17,044 bases of DNA from Halieaceae bacterium (GTDB taxonomy: Bacteria > Pseudomonadota > Gammaproteobacteria > Pseudomonadales > Halieaceae): contig WTHO01000014.1 of the NCBI GenBank assembly GCA_011523115.1, positions 1 to 17,044 of the forward strand, in the 5' to 3' direction. The first letter of the stretch is position 1. Each line of letters begins with the position of its first letter. Below the pieces are notes generated by a model. That model was not told the origin of the DNA and searched no databases. It worked only from the letters and a program-made list of their open reading frames with translations. Both the position numbers and the translations under genes were made by a program. Below are positions 15,708 through 17,044 of the stretch, piece after piece.

Positions 15708-16283
15708 ATGATCACCATTACCGAATCGGCACAGGAATATCTGGCTGAACTGCTGTCCAAGCAGGAGGACGCTCTGGGCGTTCGCGTGTTCATTAATGAT
15801 CCAGGTACGCCGCGAGCTGAGACATGCATCGCATACTGCCGAGAGGGCGACGTGGAGGAGGGCGATCAGGAGGAATCCTATGAGCGCTTTACGGCTTGGT
15901 TTCAAGGCCGCAGCATCCCGTTTCTCGAAGACGCGCTGGTCGATTATTCTCCGGATCGTATGGGCGGGCAGCTCACGATCAAGGCACCGAATGCAAAAAT
16001 GCCGCGCGTGTCTGACGATAGCCCCATAGAAGATCGCATCAACTACGTCCTATATAACGAGATCAATCCTTCATTGGCTGCTCACGGGGGCGAGGTGTCC
16101 CTCATCGAGGTAACCGACGACCAGTTTGCGGTGCTGCAGTTTGGTGGGGGTTGTCAGGGCTGCAGCGCGGTGGATATGACCTTGAAGGGCGGTGTTGAGA
16201 AGACCTTGTTGGAGCAAATTCCCCAGCTTGCAGGCGTCCGGGATACGACCGATCACAGCGATCGCAGTCAGGCGTATTATTGA
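15708..16283 (+). CDS. nfuA: Fe/S biogenesis protein NfuA
   Basis: NfuA accepts [4Fe-4S] clusters from the scaffold machinery and passes them to target enzymes, above all under oxidative stress or iron shortage. The 191-residue product has exactly the length of E. coli NfuA. The N-terminal degenerate A-type domain spans about 1-95, with Cys40 and Cys44 near the E. coli cysteines. The C-terminal Nfu domain has GGGCQGCS with Cys149 and Cys152, the same numbers as the cluster-binding pair of E. coli NfuA. Even the final two tyrosines are shared. An AGGGA site (15694-15698) precedes the ATG. The stop overlaps the end of the convergent DAHP synthase gene by 7 bases. Confidence 0.97.
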   Translation: MITITESAQEYLAELLSKQEDALGVRVFINDPGTPRAETCIAYCREGDVEEGDQEESYERFTAWFQGRSIPFLEDALVDYSPDRMGGQLTIKAPNAKMPRVSDDSPIEDRINYVLYNEINPSLAAHGGEVSLIEVTDDQFAVLQFGGGCQGCSAVDMTLKGGVEKTLLEQIPQLAGVRDTTDHSDRSQAYY

Positions 16284-17044
16284 CCCCTCCGCGCTTTTAA
16301 CCCTCTGGCGATGTCTCGGGATAATCCAAGAATCAGTGATTCGGTTGTCGCCCAGTCAATACACCCATCTGTCACCGACACGCCGTAGCGGAGCGCCGAC
16401 AGGTCCCTTGGGATCGCCTGATTTCCAGCCTCTAAATTGCTCTCCAACATGATGCCTATGATGGACTGATTGCCCTGCACAATCTGTTCGCCTACATTCT
16501 GTGCAACCGCAGGCTGCAGGGCCGGATTCTTCTCAGAGTTGGCGTGACTGCAGTCGACCATGATGTTGGCATGAAGGTTCGCCGCCTCGAGGGCTGCCTC
16601 ACAACAAGCAATGTGCTCTGCGCTGTAATTTGGACCATGGCTACCCCCCCTCAGCACAATGTGCCCATAACGATTGCCACTGGTTTCGAAGACCGAGACC
16701 TTACCGTCCGAGTTGATACCCAAAAAACGATGAGGGTTGGCGACTGACTGTAGGGCGTTCACTGCCACTGCCAGACCGCCGTCAGTACCATTCTTAAAGC
16801 CCACGGGGGAGGAAAGCCCACTGGCCATCTCGCGGTGAGTCTGAGATTCGGTAGTGCGCGCCCCGATCGCTGACCAGCTAATGAGATCATGGAGGTACTG
16901 CGGCGTGATGGGATCGAGCGCCTCTGTTGCGGTTGGTAACCCCATCGCCAGAATATCCCTGAGCAGCGTCCGGCCAGTTTCTAGCCCGCTCTCAATCGCG
17001 AAAGAGTCGTCGAGGTTTGGATCGTTGATTAAACCCTTCCAGCC
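16277..17044 (-). CDS. aroF: Class I 3-deoxy-7-phosphoheptulonate (DAHP) synthase, 5' end beyond the window
   Basis: DAHP synthase joins phosphoenolpyruvate and erythrose 4-phosphate in the first step of the shikimate pathway. The visible 255 residues are the C-terminal 70 percent or so. The reading frame is open to the window edge and begins [20 protein letters not shown]. Conserved parts are [36 protein letters not shown] and the metal-ligand regions MVDCSHANS (His), [11 protein letters not shown] (Glu) and SVTDGCIDW (Asp). The fourth metal ligand, a cysteine, lies in the missing N-terminal part. [12 protein letters not shown] and MVDCSHANS look more like E. coli AroF (tyrosine-sensitive) than AroG or AroH, but the inhibitor cannot be settled from this fragment. 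Confidence 0.95.
   Translation of the reverse strand, partial: GWKGLINDPNLDDSFAIESGLETGRTLLRDILAMGLPTATEALDPITPQYLHDLISWSAIGARTTESQTHREMASGLSSPVGFKNGTDGGLAVAVNALQSVANPHRFLGINSDGKVSVFETSGNRYGHIVLRGGSHGPNYSAEHIACCEAALEAANLHANIMVDCSHANSEKNPALQPAVAQNVGEQIVQGNQSIIGIMLESNLEAGNQAIPRDLSALRYGVSVTDGCIDWATTESLILGLSRDIARGLKARRGQ

Noticed and set aside
1..17044. CRISPR arrays, insertion sequences, phage or toxin-antitoxin systems
   Set aside because: No regularly spaced repeats, transposase, integrase or defence-type genes were found; almost all coding space is core metabolism and protein quality control.

Overview
This window looks like a chromosomal core region of a marine gammaproteobacterium of moderately high GC. 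The gene order tRNA-Leu, tig, clpP, clpX, lon, hupB, ppiD is the one known from Pseudomonas and its relatives. The protein details (a NfuA of exactly the E. coli length and cysteine positions, a Pseudomonas-like ETF-quinone oxidoreductase N-terminus, a DUF1285 protein) fit that class. A position near the OM60/NOR5 (Halieaceae) or Cellvibrionales groups is only an inference from the general look of the sequence. I see no mobile element, prophage, CRISPR array or secondary-metabolite locus, and no clear sign of recent transfer.

Layout. Bases 1-53 are the 3' part of tRNA-Leu(UAG). Bases 224-8713 are a protein quality-control block on the + strand: trigger factor, ClpP, ClpX, Lon, the nucleoid protein HU-beta and the periplasmic chaperone PpiD. 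A DUF1285 gene (8743-9327) follows 29 bases after ppiD. Convergent to it is ETF:ubiquinone oxidoreductase (9337-10986, minus), divergent from etfBA (11277-12955, plus), so the whole electron-transfer route from acyl-CoA dehydrogenases to ubiquinone sits at one locus around a 290-base control region. Next comes a Kef-type cation/proton antiporter (13014-14180, minus), divergent from a 36-codon membrane-protein gene (14434-14544, plus). That small gene overlaps, tail to tail, a fold-type II PLP dehydratase gene (14533-15561, minus). The last pair is nfuA (15708-16283, plus), tail-overlapping a class I DAHP synthase gene that runs off the right edge (16277-17044, minus).

How it works together. 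Trigger factor and PpiD help proteins fold in the cytoplasm and at the periplasmic face of the inner membrane. ClpXP and Lon degrade damaged or regulatory proteins. A sigma-32-like promoter before lon suggests heat-shock control of that gene. The ETF genes feed electrons from fatty-acid and amino-acid oxidation into the quinone pool, and ETF-QO carries a [4Fe-4S] cluster of the kind whose delivery NfuA supports.

Most of the window is ordinary core genome and I did not find a convincing new multi-gene system. The items most worth a second look are the 36-residue single-span membrane protein, the perfect inverted repeat between the divergent ETF operons, the sigma-32-like lon promoter, the GC-rich hairpin next to the nfuA promoter and the repeated motif in the clpP-clpX gap. 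Every intergenic stretch is under 300 bases; the largest are 10987-11276 and 14181-14433.
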